Notes under the pieces: model-generated
Told to the model about the DNA's origin: nothing
What the model saw: only the letters and a program-made list of their open reading frames with translations
The model's database searches: none
Program-made: the position numbers and the translations under genes
NCBI GenBank assembly: GCA_023443705.1
Contig: JAEZTD010000190.1
Location: forward strand, 1-11,658
Reading direction: 5' to 3'
Source of the DNA: Bacillota bacterium
Lineage (GTDB): Bacteria; Bacillota; Clostridia; Christensenellales; Aristaeellaceae
Length of the DNA: 11,658 bases
Part shown: positions 5,965-11,335 of the stretch, piece by piece
How positions within the stretch are numbered: the stretch's first letter is position 1
How the letters are laid out: every line of letters starts with the position of its first letter

Positions 5965-6801
5965 ATGTTGAACATGGCGGATTCGGCGGTCGTCTTCTTC
6001 TCCCGCGACGGGAATACAAGGTGCGGTGCGGAGATCCTGAGCCGGAAGCTGGGCGCGAAGCTGATCGAGCTTCAGGAGGAGCGGCCCGGCAACGCGCTGC
6101 ACGCGCTCTTTCGGATGCGCACGCCGCTCAAGGGGGATCCCTGGGCGGAAATCGCCTCCGCAAAGCGCGTCTACCTTCTCTGCCCCATTTGGGCGGGCAG
6201 TTCCGTCCCCGCGATGAACGCGTTTGCCGAAGGGGCGGACTTTACCGGGAAGGCCGTGGAGATCATCACCTTCCAGCAGGGCCCGAGCAAGCAGGGCCAT
6301 CGCGAGCAGCGGCATCTTGCCGGCATCGTGACCAGAAACCACGGCTCGGTACGGGACTGCTATTCGCTGGTGGGCGGGAAGATGCGGCAGTTTGCCGGGG
6401 AGGCGTTCATTCGCGCGCAAATTGACGTGGTGCGGCTGCCGGGAGAGGAATCGGACGAAGTGCCGGACGAAGTGCCGGAGGAATTGCCGGGCGAAGAACC
6501 GGGTGAAGTGTCGGAGGAAGCACTGGGCGAGGAACCGGGTGAAAAACCGGAGGAAGTGCCGGACGGAGCGCCGGGCGAAGCGCCGGACGAAGTGGCGGGC
6601 GAGGAACCGGGCGAATTGCCGGACGAAGCGCCGGACGAAGTGGCGGGCGAAGAACCGGGTGATGTTCCGGAGGAAGCACTGGGCGAGGAACCGGGTGAAA
6701 AACCGGAGGAAGTACCGGACGAAGCGCCGGGCGAAGCGCCGGACGAAGCGCCGGACGAAGCGCCGGACGAAACGCCGGGCGAAGCGCCCGAGAAAGAATA
6801 G
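5965..6801 (+). CDS. Flavodoxin-like protein with 30-unit acidic Pro-rich repeat tail
   Basis: The 278-residue product has two parts. Residues 1-158 are a flavodoxin-like domain: a first strand AVVFFSRDGNTRCGAEIL carrying the FMN phosphate-loop type motif SRDGNT, then VYLLCPIWAGSSVPAMNAF, the second flavin-contacting loop type, and strand KAVEIITFQQG. This resembles 'flavodoxin family' proteins of Clostridia more than classical long-loop flavodoxins. Residues 159-278 are exactly 30 tetrapeptides of the type P-[GDE]-E-x, with 51 Asp/Glu and three Lys, and no Cys or Trp; this part should be disordered and strongly negative. ATG 5965 was chosen because GGGAGG lies about 6 nt upstream; the frame is open further up but has no better start. 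It follows the radical enzyme operon, separated by a terminator. An electron-transfer role toward the activase is possible but unproven; the tail's role is unknown. Confidence 0.82.
   Translation: MLNMADSAVVFFSRDGNTRCGAEILSRKLGAKLIELQEERPGNALHALFRMRTPLKGDPWAEIASAKRVYLLCPIWAGSSVPAMNAFAEGADFTGKAVEIITFQQGPSKQGHREQRHLAGIVTRNHGSVRDCYSLVGGKMRQFAGEAFIRAQIDVVRLPGEESDEVPDEVPEELPGEEPGEVSEEALGEEPGEKPEEVPDGAPGEAPDEVAGEEPGELPDEAPDEVAGEEPGDVPEEALGEEPGEKPEEVPDEAPGEAPDEAPDEAPDETPGEAPEKE
6439..6798 (+). repeat. 12-bp minisatellite encoding 30 acidic tetrapeptides
   Basis: The 360 bp are 30 imperfect copies of a 12-bp unit of the type CCGGRCGAAGNN, ending right before the stop codon. A higher-order duplication is also present: 6512-6593 and 6668-6749 are the same 82 bp with two differences, offset by 156 bp (13 units). 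Growth therefore went by slippage of single units and by a larger in-frame duplication. Because 12 is a multiple of three, all other frames also stay open for long stretches and yield spurious Arg-rich or Pro-rich frames. Confidence 0.92.
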
Positions 6802-6868
6802 GGCGAGCCGTCCGGAGAAGCGCCGTAAAGGTCGGACGGTATCTGGCGGGCGAATCAGGGCAATGGGT

Positions 6869-6914
6869 GGGGCTGTCATGCCGGGAAGATCCCGGTTTGA
6901 CAGCCCCGTTTTCT
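6869..6914 (+). terminator. Strong terminator after the flavodoxin-like gene
   Basis: GGGGCTGTCA (6869-6878) pairs perfectly with TGACAGCCCC (6898-6907), with an inner CCGGG/CCCGG stem, followed by GTTTTCT. The T-tract is on the plus strand only. It marks the end of the flavodoxin-like unit and lies just outside the prophage repressor's stop codon. Confidence 0.88.
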
Positions 6915-6967
6915 AAACCGTTCATAAAGAGAAATATGTTTGGAAGCGGGGTGATGGCGAGGACGTA

Positions 6968-7792
6968 TTACGCCTGGGCCGTGCTCTGAGGAAGTACAGC
7001 CACCAGTTCGCCCATCAGCACCACCTCTTCGGCGGGGTAGAGCATCGGCGGGTACTTGGGGTTTTCCGAGCGCAGCTCCACCTTGCCGCCGGGGCGGCGG
7101 TAGACGCGCTTGACCGTGGCGTCCGGCTGGTCGGTGGGGCCGTCCACCTGCACCAGCGCGATGCGGCCGTTGTCGAAGCTGCCGCGCTTGTTGAAGACGC
7201 AGTAGTCGCCGTTGTTGACCACGCCGGTCATCGAATCGCCGTCGGCCTGTACGATGAAGTATTGCTCCCCCGTGTACTTGACCGGCACCAGGATGCGGCG
7301 CTCGTCCTCCGGCACCGCCGTGATGGGCGGGCCTGCCGCGGCGCGTCCCTCCACGCCCTTCCAGGCGCGGCCGGGTTTTTCCCGGCTGGGCCGGACGGGG
7401 AACGGGCGCACCCTGCCGGGGGCGGGCGCGGCTTCCGCTGCCGGGCGCTCCGCCGCGCGCGGCGCAAGTTCTTCCAGCGCGGAGAGGGCCAGCTTCATTG
7501 CCGCGCGGCGGGAAATCTCCGGTGCGGTGCGGAGCGCGTCCACCAGGCGGGCCTCGTCGGAGTCCAGCGCGCGCGCGCCGGTTTCCGCGTGCCTTTCGGT
7601 GGTCAGCCCCAATAGATAATCCGCCGAGACGTTAAAGTGCCGCGCGGCGATCGCCACCAGCGACGCCCGGGGCGAGGCGCCCTTCTTCCAGCCCGTCGGC
7701 GTGCCGCTGCTGACGTGCAGCACCGTCTCCGCGACCTCCGCCACCGAGGTGTTGTTCTCCCTGCACAGCTGTTCCAGCCTGGCGTAGAACAC
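6968..7792 (-). CDS. Prophage CI/LexA-like repressor (XRE HTH + S24 self-cleavage domain)
   Basis: A 274-residue two-domain repressor. Residues about 1-62 are an XRE-type HTH (ARLEQLCRENNTSVAEVAE ... NVSADYLLGL). A linker rich in Ala, Pro and Arg (about 64-148) follows, then a LexA-type S24 domain. Its cleavage site is probably Ala153-Gly154 in GRAAAGPPITAVPED, the catalytic Ser187 lies in GDSM, and the Lys228 in ATVKRVYR; the spacings (about 33 and 41) fit LexA and lambda CI. RecA-stimulated self-cleavage during DNA damage is therefore expected. The GTG start at 7790-7792 has AAAGGGGGG 6 nt upstream; a TTG 17 codons earlier would place the start inside the operator. The HTH is not the winged helix of host LexA, so this is a phage-type repressor. 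It should bind the palindrome at 7843-7860. Confidence 0.9.
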   Translation of the reverse strand: MFYARLEQLCRENNTSVAEVAETVLHVSSGTPTGWKKGASPRASLVAIAARHFNVSADYLLGLTTERHAETGARALDSDEARLVDALRTAPEISRRAAMKLALSALEELAPRAAERPAAEAAPAPGRVRPFPVRPSREKPGRAWKGVEGRAAAGPPITAVPEDERRILVPVKYTGEQYFIVQADGDSMTGVVNNGDYCVFNKRGSFDNGRIALVQVDGPTDQPDATVKRVYRRPGGKVELRSENPKYPPMLYPAEEVVLMGELVAVLPQSTAQA

Positions 7793-7836
7793 CGGACGCC
7801 CCCCTTTCGGTATGAAAATAAAACGACAAACAGGGA

Positions 7837-7865
7837 TTGACAATCTTAGTTAACTAAGATATAAT
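7837..7865 (+). promoter_or_regulatory. Early prophage promoter with 18-bp palindromic operator in the spacer
   Basis: TTGACA (7837-7842) and TATAAT (7860-7865) are both perfect and exactly 17 nt apart. The spacer plus the first base of the -10 is the perfect 18-bp palindrome ATCTTAGTTAACTAAGAT (7843-7860). Repressor binding here would block the promoter fully. It drives the HTH and Mor-like genes to the right and lies 50 nt from the repressor gene start, as in lysogeny control regions. Only one copy of the palindrome was found nearby. Confidence 0.9.
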
Positions 7866-7889
7866 CAGGGCGAACACGAGTTCCGTTTT

Positions 7890-7898
7890 AGTATAACA
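7890..7898 (-). promoter_or_regulatory. Possible extended -10 promoter for the repressor gene
   Basis: On the minus strand TGTTATACT is an extended -10 element (TG-N-TATACT), but no good -35 is visible upstream. Transcription would start near 7883 and run leftwards through the 18-bp palindrome into the repressor gene, so the repressor could also limit its own synthesis. Its transcript would overlap that of the opposing early promoter. Confidence 0.4.
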
Positions 7899-7971
7899 CG
7901 GGGCGCGGCGGATGTAAAGCCGGGTTTCGGCGGAAAAAGGGAGCGCCCTCAAGGGCGGAATGGAGGATGCG

Positions 7972-8490
7972 ATGCGGCCGCTGTTTACGGAGGTTGAACA
8001 ATCGGTGAGAAGGAAAACGGACGAGGGGTTTTCGCGCCCGAAGCCGTCCGGAGCGGAGGCGGCGGCGCGCGTCCGGGGTGGACGCAGGGCTTTCCGACCG
8101 GGCGAAGCGCTTTTGAAGCTACCGGAGGGGTGGTTCGCCCGGCGGCGCGCGGAGCGGTTTGCGACGACGGAGGATGCGGCGCGGGCGTGCGGCATCGGCG
8201 CGAAGCTGATGTGGATTCTCGAATGCGGCGGCGTGACATCGCCGGAAATCGCGCGGCGCGTTGGACGCGGCATGCGCTTGACGCGGATGGAAGTCCGCGG
8301 AATCACCTGCGCCGGGACGGCCGCCCGGCGGCGGCGCGAAGGGCTTCAGTACCTGGTTGCGTGGCCGGACGGCGAGGATTGGGCGATGAAGCATTCCGAG
8401 GACGGTGGGCGGAAGGCGGGGGAGCGCGCGGATTGGGAGAAGGAGTGCCCCGCGGACGGCGGACGGAACGCAGGGGAAGGGACGCGCTGA
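7972..8490 (+). CDS. Prophage HTH protein, early regulator candidate
   Basis: This 172-residue protein is the first gene after the early promoter. A helix-turn-helix-like core spans about residues 64-112: ATTEDAARACGIGAKLMW looks like helices 1-3 of an HTH, followed by LECGGVTSPEIARRVGRGM and a closing LTRMEVRGIT. The segment before it is basic, and the last 40 residues (about 132-172) are low-complexity Gly/Arg/Glu/Asp sequence that ends inside a 60-bp tandem repeat. ATG 7972 was preferred because GGAGG lies 5 nt upstream; the ATG at 7960 has no such site. A 6-bp hairpin (7944-7957) lies just before the ribosome binding site. Position opposite the repressor suggests a Cro- or Ner-like role, but I do not recognise the exact family. 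Confidence 0.62.
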   Translation: MRPLFTEVEQSVRRKTDEGFSRPKPSGAEAAARVRGGRRAFRPGEALLKLPEGWFARRRAERFATTEDAARACGIGAKLMWILECGGVTSPEIARRVGRGMRLTRMEVRGITCAGTAARRRREGLQYLVAWPDGEDWAMKHSEDGGRKAGERADWEKECPADGGRNAGEGTR

Positions 8491-8622
8491 ACAACCGGCG
8501 TAAAAGTGCGTGGGAAAGAGATCGAGGAGTTATTGGGCGGAAGACGCTGAACAACTGGCGTAAAAGCGCGTGGGAAAGAGATCGAGAGGCTATTGGGCGG
8601 AAGACGCGCTGAACAACAGGCG
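8486..8622 (+). repeat. 60-bp tandem repeat, two full copies plus a partial third
   Basis: The unit starting GCTGAACAAC is found at 8486 and 8546 (60-bp offset, few differences) and again at 8608 after a 2-bp insertion, where only about 15 bp remain. The first copy contains the stop codon of the HTH gene, so most of the repeat is intergenic. The third copy reaches into the space before the Mor-like gene's ribosome binding site. There are no spacers between units, so it is not a CRISPR array. An iteron or protein-binding role is possible but not indicated by any recognised motif. Confidence 0.8.
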
Positions 8623-8656
8623 TAAGCGGCGCACGGGGTGCGGGAAGGGAGCGGAC

Positions 8657-8947
8657 ATGGAGGATTTTACGCGGGAAATGTTGCCGGAGGCGCACCGGCG
8701 GCTTTCGGAGGTGATCGGCATCGAGGCGACGATCCGGCTTTGCGAGGCCTATGGCGGCGCGCCGCTCTACATCCCGAAGCTGGACGCGCTGAACGCCGCG
8801 CGGCGGGACGAGCGCATCCGCGCCGAATACGACGGCATGAACACGCAGGTTCTGGCGCGTCGGTACGGCGTGTCCCGCCGGACGGAGCAGGCGGTGGTGT
8901 CCCAGGCGGCGGAGCGGGGCAGGCGGGCGGCGCGGGAGACGCCGTAA
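8657..8947 (+). CDS. Mor-like transcription activator (phage Mu Mor/C family)
   Basis: A 96-residue protein. The first half, LSEVIGIEATIRLCEAYGGAP followed by LYIPKLDAL, is the characteristic dimerisation region of Mor-family activators, and the second half holds the DNA-binding helix-turn-helix GMNTQVLARRYGVSRRTEQAV. In phage Mu, Mor turns on middle transcription; in Firmicutes prophages such small Mor-domain proteins are common regulators. The ATG has GAAGGGA 6 nt upstream; a longer in-frame extension to 8570 would begin inside the tandem repeat and adds only low-complexity sequence. It is the second gene behind the early promoter. The middle genes it would be expected to activate are not present next to it, since a terminator-like hairpin and truncated tail genes follow. 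Confidence 0.83.
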   Translation: MEDFTREMLPEAHRRLSEVIGIEATIRLCEAYGGAPLYIPKLDALNAARRDERIRAEYDGMNTQVLARRYGVSRRTEQAVVSQAAERGRRAARETP

Positions 8948-9053
8948 AACGGGCGGGCGGCGTTCTCCCGAAAACGCGCAAGGCCGTCGCGAACGCGGCG
9001 GGGCGGATCAGGCCACCAACAGAGAGACAGGATTTCAATCCTTCCCAGCGGCG

Positions 9054-10355
9054 TTGCGCAGGGAACGCAATAACGCCACCGTGCGAATGTTGGCGGCGTT
9101 ATCTTTTCTCTTGGTCAGTCCGCCCCGGAAATCCCCGGAGGATTTCAGGCGCGCGAAGGCTTTTCCCATCGAGTGCTACCTGCCCTACGAGCAGGGGGTG
9201 ACGGTATCGAGCCTTGAGACCCTTGCGGGCTGGCTGCAGGGGCTGGACTGGCTGACCCTTTCGAGCCGCCCGGGAAGGCGCTTCCGCGCCCGGCTGACGG
9301 ACGCGGTGACGATGACGCCGCTGATGGAGGGCTTCGAAGACCGCATCTTTGCGCTCTCCTTCTGGGCCGATCCATTCGCCTACGAGCTGGTGCCGACCGT
9401 GCGAACCGAAACCGTACCCTTTACCCTGACGGACGTGACCGATGTGATCGCCCGCGTGATGCCGATCGGCAAGACCCATAAGGACAAGCCGCTGTACCTG
9501 ACCGCAGGTACCTACAACATAAACGGCGTGACCGTAACCGTCGGAGCCGGCGAAAGATGGGTGACGAGTGAGCGCGCGGGCGACTACCCTTCGCCGCAGC
9601 TGACAGTGCTGGAGACAAACGTCAAGGCCAAGTCCGGCAGCAGCGCGGACGTGCACGCCGCACATCGAAAAATGATCGAGCTGGCGCTCAATATGTTCAC
9701 GATCGACGAGGTTGACCAGCCCGCCGTCAACGTGCGTGTGGAGTTTTTGAAGCTGGGCGACACCATCGAATACGAGCAGTACAGGCGGCTCGAGGACGTG
9801 TTCCTTTGCGACCGGGTGCGGGTGCGACACCCCGGCATCGGGGTGGATGTATTGACGGAGGTCATCGAGACGGTGTGGGACTGCCTCTCCGGGCGGTTCA
9901 AGGCCATCGAACTGGGGCGGGTACACCTCGCCCGCGAGCGCCTGAGCGTGCCGGTGTGGCAACTGCCCCAGAACATTCCCGGCACGCTGGTGGCGGCGGG
10001 AACCCTGGACGGCGGCGCTTTCACCGACGGCGCGGGCGCGGCGCTGACCCTAACCGGGAACCCCGCAACGTGGCAGGTACTGGTCATGGCCGACCGGGCC
10101 ACCGAAACGGTGGGCGAGCCGCAGGAGCCGACGACGCTGACCGCCGAAGTGCTTGCGGGCGGCGTACCGATCACGGACGAGATCGACGCCGCGCGCTTCA
10201 TCTGGACGCGGGACACCGGCGAGGGGGCAGCGGACGCCGCGTGGAACGCCGCTCACGCCGGGACAAAAACGGTATCGCTCTCGGCGGCGGAGCGGAAGCT
10301 CGCGGCCAAGTACACCTGCGCGATTGAGGCTGAACCAGGCGAGGAGGCGGCATAA
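9054..10355 (+). CDS. Hybrid tail protein: distal-tail (Dit) fragment joined to tail-endopeptidase (Tal/gp18-like) part
   Basis: The open frame codes 433 residues. From about residue 32 to 125 it resembles the latter half of a siphophage Dit (FPIECYLPYEQGV, ETLAGWLQGLDWL, FEDRIFALSFWADPFAYELVPT). From about residue 128 it abruptly resembles the Prophage_tail/Tal core (DVTDVIARVMPIGK, NVRVEFLKLGDTIEYEQYRRLEDVFLCDRVRV, FKAIELGRV). The end is a possible Ig-like segment (TLTAEVLAGG ... KYTCAIEA). In intact phages Dit and Tal are separate proteins, so this looks like an in-frame deletion joining them. The first ~30 residues resemble neither; they overlap a terminator-like hairpin and a repeat motif. 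The start given is a TTG with no ribosome binding site; ATG 9087 and GTG codons further in are no better. It is probably not translated, or only from a cryptic start. The stop overlaps the next ATG by one base. Confidence 0.65.
   Translation: MRRERNNATVRMLAALSFLLVSPPRKSPEDFRRAKAFPIECYLPYEQGVTVSSLETLAGWLQGLDWLTLSSRPGRRFRARLTDAVTMTPLMEGFEDRIFALSFWADPFAYELVPTVRTETVPFTLTDVTDVIARVMPIGKTHKDKPLYLTAGTYNINGVTVTVGAGERWVTSERAGDYPSPQLTVLETNVKAKSGSSADVHAAHRKMIELALNMFTIDEVDQPAVNVRVEFLKLGDTIEYEQYRRLEDVFLCDRVRVRHPGIGVDVLTEVIETVWDCLSGRFKAIELGRVHLARERLSVPVWQLPQNIPGTLVAAGTLDGGAFTDGAGAALTLTGNPATWQVLVMADRATETVGEPQEPTTLTAEVLAGGVPITDEIDAARFIWTRDTGEGAADAAWNAAHAGTKTVSLSAAERKLAAKYTCAIEAEPGEEAA
9071..9112 (+). terminator. 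Probable terminator between the Mor-like gene and the tail genes
   Basis: TAACGCC (9071-9077) pairs with GGCGTTA (9095-9101), followed by TCTTTTCTCTT. The loop is long (17 nt) with partial internal pairing. If active, it would stop early-promoter transcription 125 nt after the Mor-like gene and leave the tail genes without a visible promoter. It overlaps the 5' end of the tail gene's open frame, which argues against translation starting that far upstream. Confidence 0.45.
9110..9160 (+). repeat. Hairpin motif related to the array downstream of the LacI gene
   Basis: GAAATCC (9128-9134) and GGATTTC (9140-9146) form a 7-bp stem with a 5-nt loop. The same two arms, followed by CAGGCG and a GCG-rich stretch and preceded by GTCAG and a CCGCCC-type stretch, occur at 1407-1450. 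The similarity covers about 45 bases with gaps. The motif sits exactly where the tail gene's recognisable protein similarity begins, so it may mark an insertion or recombination junction. Confidence 0.42.
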
Positions 10356-11308
10356 TGGCGGCATTGGTGAGCGGCAGCATCATCCTGACCAACCAGCCGG
10401 GGATTACGATCCCCGTTACGCTGGAAAACGGCGACGGCACGGAGACCATAGAGGCTCGATTCATTGCGTCGGACGCGGTGTTTGGCCTGTTTAAGGCGTC
10501 GGATGGAACGCCCATCGCGATTGGCGGCGTGGGCACGGATGGAAAGGGGTTCTTTGCGGCCAACCAACTGAAGGATGTCCTGGCGGCGAGCGATGTGGTG
10601 TTCGGATTCGATTCGACCGAAGACGCCATGTTCCGACACCTGCTGCTCGCGCCCGCCGTTGACGGGGCGGAATATGGAGGATTCGGCATCTCAATGCCAA
10701 AGGGCGCGGGCAATAAGCAAATACGGATGCTCGCCCGCAACGGAAGCGACCTCGACATTCACGGAAATGCTGACGTGTCGATAGGCGCCGGCCGCTACTT
10801 ATCACTGACCGCAACCGACAGCGTATCCATTGAGGGAATGGGCGTCGGATTTGAGCTTGGAACAAGCATACACGGCGCCGGCGCCATGACCATAGCCGGG
10901 CACATCATTCCACATCTTACTGACACCCATTCATTGGGTTCGACATCGCTGAATCTGCGATGGCAGCGCCTATATTGCGTGAGATCGGTGGACGTATCAT
11001 CCGATGTGCGGTTGAAAAAGGACGTTGAGGATCTTGACGGAGCGCTGATCTACAGGCTGCGCCCCCGGAAGTTCCGCATGCGCGACGGTGACGGCAAGCT
11101 GCGCTTCGGGTTGATCGCGCAGGAGGTCAAGGCCGCGCTGGACGACGCCGGAATCCCGGACGCCGACCTGTACGGCGACGAGAACCCCGAGAGCCTGTCT
11201 CTCGTGTACGAGGAACTGATCGCTCCCTTGATCGCCGCCGTGCAGGAGCAGAAAGAGAGAATCGACAGTCTGGAGGCGCGGTTTCATGCACTGGAGGCGC
11301 GTGCCTGA
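10355..11308 (+). CDS. Tail fibre/spike with C-terminal S74 intramolecular chaperone
   Basis: This 317-residue protein follows the hybrid tail gene with a one-base overlap (TAATG) and GAGGAGG 7-8 nt upstream. The N-terminal 110 residues would attach to the tail. The middle (about 115-190) is repetitive beta-rich sequence with many Gly, Asp and Ser (DLDIHGNADVSIGAGRYL), typical of trimeric fibres. From about residue 195 the chaperone domain begins with SLGSTSLNLRWQRLYCVRSV, then SSDVRLKKDVEDLD with the catalytic Ser216 and Lys221/222, and FGLIAQEVKAAL. In this family the chaperone trims itself off at the Ser after assisting trimer folding. The last 25 residues (VQEQKERIDSLEARFHALEA) form a coiled coil. 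The catalytic residues are intact, so this gene does not look decayed. It would act in host recognition. Confidence 0.88.
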   Translation: MAALVSGSIILTNQPGITIPVTLENGDGTETIEARFIASDAVFGLFKASDGTPIAIGGVGTDGKGFFAANQLKDVLAASDVVFGFDSTEDAMFRHLLLAPAVDGAEYGGFGISMPKGAGNKQIRMLARNGSDLDIHGNADVSIGAGRYLSLTATDSVSIEGMGVGFELGTSIHGAGAMTIAGHIIPHLTDTHSLGSTSLNLRWQRLYCVRSVDVSSDVRLKKDVEDLDGALIYRLRPRKFRMRDGDGKLRFGLIAQEVKAALDDAGIPDADLYGDENPESLSLVYEELIAPLIAAVQEQKERIDSLEARFHALEARA

Positions 11309-11335
11309 CGGGCGAGGCTTAAGAAAGGAGAAACC

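Noticed and set aside
5863..6879. Long minus-strand frame with Arg/Phe repeats opposite the flavodoxin-like gene.
   Set aside because: The 12-bp repeat keeps every frame open and periodic; the plus-strand frame has the start signals and a flavodoxin domain.
6392..6916. Arg/Lys-rich plus-strand frame over the repeat tail.
   Set aside because: Same cause: a shifted frame of the 12-bp repeat, without its own start signal.
6968..7792. Reading the repressor as the host LexA.
   Set aside because: The N-terminus is an XRE-type HTH rather than the LexA winged helix, and the gene sits in a prophage control region.
8486..8622. Possible CRISPR array.
   Set aside because: The units are contiguous 60-bp tandem copies with no unique spacers and no cas genes nearby.
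9054..9150. Trusting the first ~30 codons of the Dit-Tal frame as tail protein.
   Set aside because: They overlap a terminator-like hairpin and a dispersed hairpin motif, and have no tail-protein resemblance or ribosome binding site.
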